Assembly: GCA_045592585.1 (NCBI GenBank)
Contig: JAZNVB010000008.1
Coordinates: forward strand, 1 to 13,798
Length of the DNA stretch: 13,798 nt
Reading direction: 5' to 3'
Source: SIG440 sp045592585
GTDB taxonomy: Bacteria; Bacillota; Clostridia; Monoglobales; Monoglobaceae
Both the position numbers and the translations under genes were made by a program. Of the stretch, positions 1 through 6,106 are shown one piece after another (position 1 is the first letter of the stretch; the number at the start of each line of letters is the position of its first letter). The notes under the pieces were generated by a model. It saw nothing but the letters and a program-made list of their open reading frames with translations, was not told the origin of the DNA and made no database searches.

Positions 1-14
1 TTAAATATTCTCAT
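1..14 (-). CDS. 5' end of an unidentified gene running off the left edge
   Basis: Only the first four full codons are present (Met-Arg-Ile-Phe), so the product cannot be identified. The start is well supported. An AAAGGAGG ribosome binding site lies at 23-30, eight bases before the ATG at 12-14, and a near-consensus sigma-A promoter lies just upstream. The gene is transcribed leftward, in the same direction as the operon that ends at 441, but it has its own promoter. It lies on the far side of the tRNA-Ser remnant from the rest of the window. Confidence 0.7.
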
Positions 15-34
15 GCCCTTAACCTCCTTTCTTT

Positions 35-61
35 CCCTTAAATATTATCACATATTAAGGG
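35..61. promoter_or_regulatory. palindromic operator candidate over the -10
   Basis: CCCTTAAATAT at 35-45 faces its near-perfect inverse ATATTAAGGG at 52-61 (one base shorter) across the -10 element. A third CCCTTAA copy sits at 16-22, between the ribosome binding site and the start codon. A protein bound to this 27-bp palindrome would block RNA polymerase, so the left-edge gene is probably repressed. I cannot name the regulator. Confidence 0.5.
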
Positions 62-70
62 AATTGTCAA
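42..70 (-). promoter_or_regulatory. sigma-A promoter of the left-edge gene
   Basis: Read leftward, a perfect -35 TTGACA (65-70), a 17-base spacer and a -10 TAATAT (42-47) precede the ribosome binding site at 23-30. This spacing and sequence fit a strong housekeeping promoter. The predicted start of transcription, near position 35, gives a leader of about 20 bases. Confidence 0.8.
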
Positions 71-153
71 CATTTTAAGCAAATTTCCCCTTATTTATTA
101 TTTATTTTTAAGGTAAAGTTATTCTGCAAAACTGCTTTATCCTTTCGTATATT

Positions 154-184
154 TTTTCTAACATTTTTCTAGCACTTTTCTAGC
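154..184. repeat. three TTTTCTARC repeats spaced exactly 11 bp apart
   Basis: TTTTCTAAC (154-162), TTTTCTAGC (165-173) and TTTTCTAGC (176-184) recur at exactly 11 bp, close to one helical turn. The T-runs therefore fall on one face of the DNA, which suggests either intrinsic bending or a multimeric protein site. The repeats lie about 85 bp upstream of the -35 of the left-edge promoter. The AT-rich DNA around them (72-240) shows no gene. Confidence 0.5.
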
Positions 185-238
185 GAAAACCCAAAAAATG
201 CATCAAAAAGTGGCAATACGAAATTTTAGAGAACAGCA

Positions 239-272
239 AAGGCTTTGAAGGTTTTTAAGCCCTCAAAGCCTT
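239..272. terminator. long hairpin, possible terminator
   Basis: AAGGCTTTGAAGG (239-251) pairs with CCCTCAAAGCCTT (260-272), giving twelve pairs and one A-C mismatch around an 8-base loop. The stem is strong, but neither side has a clean T-tract: the plus side continues GATTTTATGCGGTTTTT and the minus side TGCTGTTCTC. It could end the minus-strand operon that finishes at 441, or be a structural element. Its role as a terminator is an inference from the stem alone. Confidence 0.45.
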
Positions 273-347
273 GATTTTATGCGGTTTTTATCGCTTTTTA
301 AGTTCCTTTAACTTCCGCTAATTTACTCTATCTAAAAAGACTGTATA

Positions 348-404
348 GGAGCTCGAAATCAGTTTGCGGGCAACCGCACGCAGGTTCGAATTCCGCCCTC
401 TCCG
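348..404 (+). pseudogene. tRNA-Ser 3' remnant (decayed tRNA gene or att-site copy)
   Basis: The 3' half of a class II tRNA is recognisable. There is a long variable arm (TGCGG-GCAA-CCGCA, 364-377), a T-arm with loop TTCGAAT (385-391), and the acceptor strand CCTCTCC followed by discriminator G (397-404), as in serine tRNAs. The upstream GGAGCTCGA resembles the D-arm/anticodon region of clostridial tRNA-Ser. However, the anticodon stem no longer pairs and appears internally deleted, the T-stem has an A-C mismatch, and no matching GGAGAGG acceptor strand exists upstream. It cannot be a working tRNA. The likeliest explanations are a displaced tRNA 3' end left by an integrating element, or plain decay. 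Confidence 0.7.
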
Positions 405-440
405 CTATGTCAAGATTTTGCATAGTCAAGGCCATGCTTT

Positions 441-890
441 TTATTTTACTGCTTCGTAAGGCCAGTCGATAATTCCGCCGAACTCTTTTACGTTGGTGTA
501 GCCGAGTTTAGCAAGGCTTTCTGCTGCAATTTTACTTCGTCTTCCTGACCTGCAATATACAAGAATTAACTTATCTTTATCAGAGATCCTTTCTTCCGCT
601 TTATTTTCAATTTCGGTATATGGAATCAAGATTGCATTTGGAATGTGTCCCTCGTCAAATTCGTCCTGTTCTCTTGTGTCTAAAATGATATGTTCTTCGC
701 CTGAATCCATTATCTTTTTTGCTTCCTCTGCCGTAATCTGTTCATACATTGCTTTTTCTCCTTTTTCTGCGACGATTATTGATGTCGGTCCGTCTGCACC
801 GCCTATAATTCCAATACTTGTAGCATCTCCGCAAGCGGTAAGAAAAATGCAAAGTAAAATTGATGTGATGTATAATACTTTTTTCATCAT
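441..890 (-). CDS. rhodanese-domain lipoprotein with a GGADGPT segment
   Basis: A 149-residue predicted lipoprotein. A Lys-Lys start and hydrophobic stretch end in the lipobox LTAC, with Cys20 as the lipid-modified residue. A rhodanese domain fills about residues 50-149, with a CRSGRRS active loop at Cys113. It would act outside the cytoplasmic membrane, probably in sulfur transfer or persulfide chemistry; the substrate is unknown. Between signal and domain (residues 26-39) lies IGIIGGADGPTSII, which resembles a conserved loop of the beta subunit of sodium-pumping decarboxylases and is not part of a normal rhodanese. The start codon overlaps the stop of the YjbR gene by four bases (ATGA), so translation is probably coupled. 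It is the last gene of the operon. Confidence 0.88.
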   Translation of the reverse strand: MMKKVLYITSILLCIFLTACGDATSIGIIGGADGPTSIIVAEKGEKAMYEQITAEEAKKIMDSGEEHIILDTREQDEFDEGHIPNAILIPYTEIENKAEERISDKDKLILVYCRSGRRSKIAAESLAKLGYTNVKEFGGIIDWPYEAVK

Positions 891-1234
891 TTTTTGCCTC
901 GCTTTTTGGGTTTAGTCAGTTCAAAACTGCCGTCAATCATATTCTTTATATTATCTGTCGGGATGCTCCCGTCAAGGATTATGGAATTCCAATGCCATTT
1001 GTTCATATGGTACGCTGGAACGACTGATTCATAGGTACTTCGCCACATATATGTAAGATTAGGGTCGCATTTAACATTAACCCAGATGTATCCCAAATGC
1101 TCGTATATAGCTGCAAACATCTTTTGATTACCCTTATGCCTCATAATAGTCCAGTTAAAATCATGGAAGGGATAATCTTCGTATGTGTCATTAAGCGATA
1201 GGCAAAAATCGATCACTTCTTGTCCTGTTCTCAT
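887..1234 (-). CDS. MmcQ/YjbR family protein
   Basis: A 115-residue cytosolic protein of the MmcQ/YjbR family. The C-terminal signature YHMNKWHWNSIILDGSIP is typical, and the length matches single-domain members. The family has a CyaY-like fold and is often thought to bind DNA, but no established biochemical role applies here. The Lys/Arg-rich tail (KPKKRGKK) is common in the family. An AGAGG ribosome binding site precedes the ATG. The gene lies 23 bases after the NifX-like gene and overlaps the rhodanese start by four bases, so it is inside the operon. Confidence 0.88.
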   Translation of the reverse strand: MRTGQEVIDFCLSLNDTYEDYPFHDFNWTIMRHKGNQKMFAAIYEHLGYIWVNVKCDPNLTYMWRSTYESVVPAYHMNKWHWNSIILDGSIPTDNIKNMIDGSFELTKPKKRGKK

Positions 1235-1257
1235 TTTGTACCTCTTTTATAAAACCT

Positions 1258-1668
1258 TTAATTATGTCCGTGACAGTTTCCACCGCAACCATGTTCGCCA
1301 CAGGTGTGACCTTCACCGTGTTCGTGTTCGTGGTCGTGGTGGTCGCATTTTGCATCAGGGTCGTATGAAAGAGTATCATTAAGATAAGCCTCCACCGCTT
1401 TGTCTGCATCACCCTGAACTCCGCCGAATAATTTAATTCCCGCGTTGCTAAGTGCCATTTGTGCGCCACCGCCGATACCACCGCAGATAAGCACATCAAT
1501 GTCGAGTGCAGAGAGCATACCTGCAAGTGCTCCATGTCCGCTACCATTTGTATCTATCACTTTTGATGAAAGTATTTTGCCGTTCTCGGTCTCGTATAAC
1601 TTAAACTGTTTTGTGTGTCCAAAATGTCCGAAGATTTCTCCGTTTTCATAAGTTACTGCAATTTTCAT
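1258..1668 (-). CDS. NifX/NifB-type dinitrogenase cofactor-like protein with metal-binding tail
   Basis: A 136-residue protein of the dinitrogenase iron-molybdenum cofactor family (NifX/NafY/VnfX and the NifB C-terminal domain). The ribonuclease H-like core fills residues 1-105, including the cofactor-pocket segment CGGIGGGAQMAL. Residues 108-136 form a tail with nine His and four Cys, a probable site for zinc, nickel or another transition metal. No nitrogenase gene is in the window, so a general metal- or cluster-binding role is more likely than nitrogen fixation. The ribosome binding site is AAAGGAG, 11 bases before the ATG. It sits mid-operon between the PAS gene and yjbR-like gene. Confidence 0.88.
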   Translation of the reverse strand: MKIAVTYENGEIFGHFGHTKQFKLYETENGKILSSKVIDTNGSGHGALAGMLSALDIDVLICGGIGGGAQMALSNAGIKLFGGVQGDADKAVEAYLNDTLSYDPDAKCDHHDHEHEHGEGHTCGEHGCGGNCHGHN

Positions 1669-1691
1669 AGTGTTTTGTCTCCTTTAATAAT

Positions 1692-2054
1692 TTATTTTTT
1701 GGGCTGATAAAGTCCTACTGTTTCTCTATTTCTATACTCGTGCTTTTCGTAATAGCCGATGAGTGTCCCGTCATCATCACGAAGAGCAACCATATACACA
1801 TCCTTGTTTTCCTCGTCATTGCGATAGGTGTACATGATATTGTTTTCTTTGCTTTCCTTAAACCAGGCAACCACCTTATCAATCATTTCATTAGCCTTTG
1901 GCGGGTGGCAGTCTTTAATGCTTTTGCCCGTCAAATCCTTATGATAACACTTTATGGCACAGGGATTCATATATACAATGACATCATCCATATCGCAAAC
2001 AACCACAGGGGCAGTGTCCTAGTCTAATACACTCTTTAATAGTTTATTTAGCAT
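1692..2054 (-). pseudogene. PAS-domain protein interrupted by an in-frame TAG
   Basis: From the ATG at 2052-2054, with a good GGAGG site (2061-2065) six bases away, the frame reads MLNKLLKSVLD, then TAG at 2019-2021, then DTAPVVVCDMDDVIVYMNP and on to a TAA at 1692. The part after the TAG is an intact PAS domain of the PAS_10 kind: VYMNP, the CHPP motif, and a GTLIGYYEKHEY end. Homologs as I recall them read LDQD-APVV here, so a single CAG-to-TAG change would explain it. TAG is a genuine stop elsewhere in the window (the nitroreductase and YgjV genes), so recoding is unlikely. Re-initiation at GTG 2004-2006 could still give a 104-residue protein lacking only the first helix. Confidence 0.75.
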
Positions 2055-2104
2055 TGAGTTCCTCCATAAAATAAGTCTTACAATTTACCATTTAGTTATA
2101 GATT

Positions 2105-2518
2105 TCATATCAAAATCCCGTTGCAATGATCTATTTCGTGTTGAATAATTTGCGCTGTCCAGCCCTCGAAATTTTTTAGACGGATTTTAAAATCTGCCGT
2201 CTGATACTGCACCTTAATCTTTTTGTATCTTTTTATTTTTCGGGGTCCGCCCAAAAGAGAAAGACAACCCTCTTCCGTATCAAAGGGCTGCGAAAACTTT
2301 ATAATTTGCGGGTTAAACATTGTCATATACGTTCCATCTGCATCAAAACATATAATGCGCTTTTTTACCCCTATCATATTTGCTGCCATACCCACACATT
2401 CGTCCCTGTGGGCAACAAGGGTATCTATTAAATCCTCGGCAATATGAATATCTGCCGGAGTTGCTTCTTCTGACTTTTGTCCCAGAAATATGGGGTCATG
2501 CATCAATTCTTTAATCAT
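2105..2518 (-). CDS. peptide deformylase-like protein
   Basis: A 137-residue member of the peptide deformylase family, the metalloenzymes that remove the N-terminal formyl group from new proteins. Motif 2 (EEGCLS) and motif 3 (QHEIDH) are intact and supply the Cys and two His metal ligands plus the catalytic Glu. Motif 1 is altered: GMAANMIG stands where canonical enzymes have GxGLAAPQIG, so the Gln that contacts the substrate is Met. The protein is also shorter than the usual 150-190 residues and ends just after motif 3 (HCNGILI). It may be a divergent deformylase or a paralog with another substrate. The GAGG ribosome binding site fits the ATG, which follows the YgjV stop by 17 bases. Confidence 0.87.
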   Translation of the reverse strand: MIKELMHDPIFLGQKSEEATPADIHIAEDLIDTLVAHRDECVGMAANMIGVKKRIICFDADGTYMTMFNPQIIKFSQPFDTEEGCLSLLGGPRKIKRYKKIKVQYQTADFKIRLKNFEGWTAQIIQHEIDHCNGILI

Positions 2519-2535
2519 TTTATCCTCTGCCCTTT

Positions 2536-3069
2536 CTATTTTTCGAATCCGTCTTTGCCGAATCTTATAAAGGATATTACCACCGATGCCATCATAAATA
2601 CTTCACACAAAATTCCGCCGAGAGAGAAATTAAATATATTATGTATTATCCACGACGGTGAAGAAACAAAGAACTGTGCATATCTGATATGCTTTCCGTT
2701 GCCTTTCCACATAAGAACTGTCATTATTTCTAAGGTTAAATATGTAAGTGCCGAAAGGAATATCTGAAACGGATTACCAACAATCATACAAAAAGCAACT
2801 ATAAAACAGATTGTATATAAACTCATAACTGTAAGCAGTTTCCATACCTTATGTTCTTTTTTTGAAAAGATTGCGCCGCGAACTAAATTTGTCATGTTGA
2901 ACAACGCGGCCGAAACAGCTTTTATCAATGCAAAGTTCATAAAAAACATTAACCCAGCCAACCCTTGCATTATAAAAAACCTTTTATTGTCTTTCTCCTG
3001 ATACGAAATTGCCGAAAAGATTAAACCGAATATTCCAAAAATCTGAGCTGTTATTTCCACCATAATCAT
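2536..3069 (-). CDS. YgjV-family integral membrane protein
   Basis: About 177 residues with several hydrophobic segments. The N-terminal half resembles the bacterial YgjV family, with AQIFGIFGLIFSAISYQ, then a segment around FMNFALIKAVSAALFNM and NLVRGAIF. The function of the family is unknown. The reading frame is open further upstream, but no ribosome binding site supports a longer protein and the promoter would fall inside it. The start is therefore placed at the ATG at 3069, behind AGAAGGGG; the ATG two codons later (3063) is equally possible. It ends with TAG and is the first gene of the leftward operon, followed closely by the deformylase gene. Confidence 0.8.
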   Translation of the reverse strand: MIMVEITAQIFGIFGLIFSAISYQEKDNKRFFIMQGLAGLMFFMNFALIKAVSAALFNMTNLVRGAIFSKKEHKVWKLLTVMSLYTICFIVAFCMIVGNPFQIFLSALTYLTLEIMTVLMWKGNGKHIRYAQFFVSSPSWIIHNIFNFSLGGILCEVFMMASVVISFIRFGKDGFEK

Positions 3070-3091
3070 GCATCCCCTTCTCTTCTTTTTT

Positions 3092-3120
3092 ATCTTACCA
3101 TATATATTTAAATTTTTCAA
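3092..3120 (-). promoter_or_regulatory. promoter of the YgjV-to-rhodanese operon
   Basis: Leftward, -35 TTGAAA (3115-3120), a 17-base spacer and -10 TAAGAT (3092-3097) lie just upstream of the YgjV start. I saw no good promoter in the short gaps further along, so this probably drives all six genes to 441. Its -35 faces that of the divergent nitroreductase promoter across seven bases. Confidence 0.65.
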
Positions 3121-3166
3121 CTTTTCCTTGAAATCTCTGTGTTTTTGTTTTATAATTATTTCAAGG
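3113..3166. promoter_or_regulatory. shared operator candidate between divergent promoters
   Basis: A perfect 9-bp inverted repeat, CCTTGAAAT (3126-3134) and ATTTCAAGG (3158-3166), has arm centres 32 bp apart, about three helical turns. It brackets the nitroreductase -10. One arm covers the -35 and the other the start of transcription and ribosome binding site. A third half-site, TTTTTCAA (3113-3120), is the -35 of the leftward promoter. The layout suggests one regulator controlling both directions, but no regulator gene lies next to it. Confidence 0.5.
3128..3156 (+). promoter_or_regulatory. promoter of the nitroreductase gene
   Basis: -35 TTGAAA (3128-3133), a 17-base spacer and a perfect -10 TATAAT (3151-3156) lie 21 bases before the ATG. 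Transcription should start near 3163, inside or next to the ribosome binding site AAGGAG, so the leader is very short. Confidence 0.78.
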
Positions 3167-3177
3167 AGTTGAATATT

Positions 3178-3696
3178 ATGGATTTTGAAAAGGTAATCAG
3201 CAAAAGATACTCTGTAAGAAAGTTTGAAAGTAATCATATAGAGCAGGAACTGATAGATAAAATTCTTCACGCAGGGCACATTGCTCCCACAGGTTGTAAT
3301 TTTCAGCCACAGCGAATTCTTGTTTTGAACAATGATGAAACAATCCTTAAATTAAAGAACTGTACCAAATGTCACTTTGATGCCCCGTGCGCTATGCTTG
3401 TCTGCTACAACAGCGACGAAAGCTGGACACGCCCCTATGACGGTGCCCTTTCCGCTCCAGTTGATGCAAGTATTGTTGCCACACATATGATGCTTGAGGC
3501 CACAAACCTTGGGCTTGGAAGCTGCTGGGTAATGCATTTTGACCCTGCTGCAATTAAGGCGGAGTTTAACATTCCCGAAAATATTATCCCCCACGCCCTG
3601 CTCGTTATGGGGTATCCTCACCAAAGTGCTGCGCCCCTTGATATGCATTTAAAGGTAAGACCCCTTGATGAAACTGTTTTTTATGACAGCTTTTAG
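3178..3696 (+). CDS. nitroreductase-family FMN oxidoreductase
   Basis: A 172-residue nitroreductase. The N-terminus SKRYSVRKF is the typical FMN phosphate-binding segment, APTGCNFQPQRI is the usual PS-x-N-x-QPW-like region, and GLGSCWVMHFDP is the usual core. The enzyme would use FMN and NAD(P)H to reduce nitro compounds, quinones or similar electrophiles; its true substrate is unknown. It is a short single-domain member. The chosen ATG has AAGGAG nine bases upstream. The frame opens 39 bases earlier, but that would place the start inside the promoter. It ends with TAG, and the sugar isomerase-like gene follows 50 bases later with no terminator between, so they are probably cotranscribed. Confidence 0.9.
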   Translation: MDFEKVISKRYSVRKFESNHIEQELIDKILHAGHIAPTGCNFQPQRILVLNNDETILKLKNCTKCHFDAPCAMLVCYNSDESWTRPYDGALSAPVDASIVATHMMLEATNLGLGSCWVMHFDPAAIKAEFNIPENIIPHALLVMGYPHQSAAPLDMHLKVRPLDETVFYDSF

Positions 3697-3746
3697 TTTT
3701 ATTGTCTTTTTAACAACATTAAAATATATTATTTAGGAGAACAACA

Positions 3747-4490
3747 ATGAAAATAGGAATGACATCAAACACCTTAAAAAACGAAAGTATTGAAAAGGTA
3801 ATTGAATATGCAAAGCAGGCAGGGCTTGAGGGCATTGAATGGGGAGTTACAGAAAACCATATCAATATAGATGACCCCGCGACCCAGGAAAAAGTGAAAA
3901 AACTCTCCCTGGAAGAAAATATTGAAGTTTTTTCTCTTGGCTCATATACCCATATGACCGACCATGCCGAATGTGACAAAACCCTTGATGCCGCAATTAA
4001 AATGGGTGCCCCCGTTATCCGATTGTGGGCAGGCGAAAAATCCCCTCATAAATGCAGTCCGGAGGATATCGACCTTGTGGTTAAAAATACCATATATATG
4101 GCAGAAAAAGCAAAAGAACATAACATAAAGCTTGGCTTTGAGTATCACGGTGGTAGCCTGACAGAAACCGCAACAAGTGCAGTTGACCTGATGAAAAGGG
4201 TGAACTGTTCAAATGTAGGACTTTACTGGCAACCAAGCGGCGGTCGCTCGGTGCAGGAAAACCTTGAAGATCGCGCTATGGTTCTTCCGTATTGTATCGG
4301 GAACATCCATATTCAAAACTATGTACCCGATAAAGGTTATGGATTGCTTGACGAAATAACCGACCGCATTCATCAGTTCTTTGATGATATAAAAGACAGA
4401 GATTATAATATTATGATCGAATTTGTTAAGGACGGAACGATGGAAAATCTTTTAAAGGATGCAGCAACGCTAAAAAAGATATTTAAATAA
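3747..4490 (+). CDS. sugar phosphate isomerase/epimerase-like TIM-barrel protein
   Basis: A 247-residue protein of the xylose isomerase-like TIM-barrel (AP endonuclease 2) superfamily. Barrel strands are recognisable at MKIGMTSN, GIEWGV, VIRLWAG, LGFEYHGG, GNIHIQNY and IMIEFVKDG. The Glu of GFEYH, the His of NIHIQ and the Glu of IEFV sit where metal ligands lie in active relatives. The fourth ligand, usually an Asp or His, is replaced in the segment VGLYWQPSGG, which suggests a variant metal site. Substrate and reaction are unknown. The ribosome binding site AGGAGA fits the ATG. A strong hairpin follows the stop directly. Confidence 0.82.
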   Translation: MKIGMTSNTLKNESIEKVIEYAKQAGLEGIEWGVTENHINIDDPATQEKVKKLSLEENIEVFSLGSYTHMTDHAECDKTLDAAIKMGAPVIRLWAGEKSPHKCSPEDIDLVVKNTIYMAEKAKEHNIKLGFEYHGGSLTETATSAVDLMKRVNCSNVGLYWQPSGGRSVQENLEDRAMVLPYCIGNIHIQNYVPDKGYGLLDEITDRIHQFFDDIKDRDYNIMIEFVKDGTMENLLKDAATLKKIFK

Positions 4491-4495
4491 CAACA

Positions 4496-4520
4496 AAGGA
4501 CACGGCAAATCCGTGTCCTT
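4496..4520. terminator. bidirectional terminator between convergent genes
   Basis: AAGGACACGG (4496-4505) pairs perfectly with CCGTGTCCTT (4511-4520) across a five-base loop. The plus side continues CTTCTTT and the minus side TGTTGTTATTT. It sits six bases past the isomerase-like gene and five past the CDF exporter gene, so it probably ends transcription from both. Confidence 0.82.
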
Positions 4521-4525
4521 CTTCT

Positions 4526-5428
4526 TTAATGGTGATGGTGATGATGGTGGTGGTGATGTCCCGAATGTGTGTGTGCATCAATGTGACAACACTCTGCACC
4601 ACAATTTTCTCCTTCCGTTTCAAGCTCTAATGTTGCATGGCATATGCCGTGTTCTCTCAGTTCTTCACGGATACTTTCTTTGATAGCCTGTGGCTCTTCG
4701 TTTGTAACAACATGCATTGTTGCATAATTGAGATGTCCGTCCATACTCCATATGTGAATATGGTGGACATCAAGAACGCCGTGGATTCCGGCAATATACT
4801 CCTTTATCTCTTCCACACTGATGCCGTGGGGCGTTTTTTCAAGGAATAAATCAAGCACCTCTTTAAGGTTTTTTGTAGCATTTATCAAAATAAACACCGC
4901 AACACAAACAGAAAGTATAGGGTCAATAATGCTAAAATCTGTAAAGCGCATTATGACTGCACCAACCAAAACAACAATCCAACCAAGTACATCCTCCAGC
5001 ATATGAAGGTTTACAGCTTTTTGATTTAAGGACTCGCCTTCCCGGGTTACAATAGCTGCGCAAAGATTTACCAAAGCTCCGATTACCGCAAAAATAATCA
5101 TACCGGTGTAATTTATTTCAACCGGATTTATTATTCTGCCTACAGCATTAACTATAACCACCACCGAGCCAAAAAGCAAAATAACGGTTGTAAGAACACT
5201 GCCTATAACCGAATACCGTGAATAGCCGTAAGTATACTCCGCATCCGGTTGTTTTTTGCTTTTTTTCTCCAGGAAATACGAAACACCTATGCTTGCCGCA
5301 TCTCCTATGTCATGCAGTGCATCCGATACAATCGCAACGCTGCCCGTGAAAATTCCGCCTATAAATTCAAAAACCGAAAATGCCAGATTTAAAATAAAAG
5401 CAATCAAAATATTTTTTTCTGTTTTCAT
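4526..5428 (-). CDS. cation diffusion facilitator (zinc-type) exporter with ten-His tail
   Basis: A 300-residue CDF transporter, which exports Zn2+ or a similar divalent metal in exchange for protons. Six hydrophobic segments are visible. The transport site is HxxxD in TM2 (SDALHDIGD, His39/Asp43) and HxxxD in TM5 (HMLEDVLG, His142/Asp146), the pattern of zinc-type members such as CzcD and ZitB. A cytosolic domain follows (VHHIHIWSMDGH). The end is Cys/His-rich (CGAECCHIDAHTH) and closes with ten consecutive His. The start is the ATG behind GGAGG (5433-5437); an earlier in-frame start would lie within the promoter. It lies 66 bases after sdpI but has its own promoter. Confidence 0.93.
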   Translation of the reverse strand: MKTEKNILIAFILNLAFSVFEFIGGIFTGSVAIVSDALHDIGDAASIGVSYFLEKKSKKQPDAEYTYGYSRYSVIGSVLTTVILLFGSVVVIVNAVGRIINPVEINYTGMIIFAVIGALVNLCAAIVTREGESLNQKAVNLHMLEDVLGWIVVLVGAVIMRFTDFSIIDPILSVCVAVFILINATKNLKEVLDLFLEKTPHGISVEEIKEYIAGIHGVLDVHHIHIWSMDGHLNYATMHVVTNEEPQAIKESIREELREHGICHATLELETEGENCGAECCHIDAHTHSGHHHHHHHHHH

Positions 5429-5459
5429 AATGCCTCCTGAGGATTTTATTTCATTTAAT

Positions 5460-5488
5460 AATATACACAATATTGCAGCATTTTTCAA
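5460..5488 (-). promoter_or_regulatory. promoter of the CDF exporter gene
   Basis: Leftward, -35 TTGAAA (5483-5488), a 17-base spacer and -10 TATATT (5460-5465). This sits in the 66-base gap after sdpI and makes the exporter at least partly independent of Sdp control. I saw no clear palindromic metal-regulator site over it. Confidence 0.6.
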
Positions 5489-5494
5489 GCTTTT

Positions 5495-6106
5495 TTATTT
5501 TCGTCCAACCTTGATTCCGTAAATAATTCCGATAACCGCATATGGTATCAGCAGAAAAAGGCAGACAAGCGTAGATATGGGCGGTAAAAGTGTGCTGATT
5601 ATGAACAGCGCCCCCATTATAACTGTTTCAAAGCCCAAAAAACGATTTATTTTTCTTGCCTTCTCGACATTTACATCATAGTTTTTAATATAATCAAACT
5701 TGGGCAGATAATTTCCTACTACAAGCAAAATTACACCTACAATAATTGCCGCAGCTATTCTCATATCAACCTTCCATCCTAAAGCATAACCCAGGATTAA
5801 ACCCTGCAATACTTGAGACATTATGGGAATAATCCACTTTGTTGCCAGCTCGAACTTTTTGCGTTCGCCATATTTATGAGCATTTATATCATTGACAAAA
5901 CAACAAAAGCATTGCAATGCTGCCATTAAAAGAGGAAAACCGAATACTGCAAATCCTTTTGATGAAAAATTGTCGGGATTGTTGTTAAAGTCAAAATGGA
6001 TTGCTACTGTTTCGGGCAAATTATTCCACACAGCCAAGCCAAAAATGATTGGCAACACACATACCAAGCAGGTTACACCAAGTATTTTCCATTTTATAAA
6101 TTTCAT
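5495..6106 (-). CDS. sdpI: SdpI-family immunity membrane protein
   Basis: A 203-residue membrane protein. It has an N-terminal DUF1648 segment (VWNNLPETVAIHFDFNNNPDNFSSK, between the first two membrane helices) followed by four more hydrophobic stretches of the SdpI type. In Bacillus subtilis SdpI protects against the SdpC killing peptide and recruits the repressor SdpR to the membrane. The start codon overlaps the SdpR stop by four bases (ATGA), the classic sdpRI arrangement. No sdpABC toxin genes are in the window, so it is an immunity or signal-sensing unit standing alone here. The symbol is by family and context. Confidence 0.87.
   Translation of the reverse strand: MKFIKWKILGVTCLVCVLPIIFGLAVWNNLPETVAIHFDFNNNPDNFSSKGFAVFGFPLLMAALQCFCCFVNDINAHKYGERKKFELATKWIIPIMSQVLQGLILGYALGWKVDMRIAAAIIVGVILLVVGNYLPKFDYIKNYDVNVEKARKINRFLGFETVIMGALFIISTLLPPISTLVCLFLLIPYAVIGIIYGIKVGRK

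Noticed and set aside
348..404. Functional tRNA-Ser or tRNA-Sec
   Set aside because: No 5' acceptor strand, a broken anticodon stem and a mismatched T-stem rule out a working tRNA.
1692..2054. Recoding of TAG as an amino acid
   Set aside because: TAG ends the nitroreductase and YgjV genes at the expected family lengths, so it is read as stop in this genome.
2536..3279. Longer YgjV protein starting at 3279
   Set aside because: The added N-terminus is Lys-rich, unlike the family, lacks a ribosome binding site and would contain both divergent promoters.
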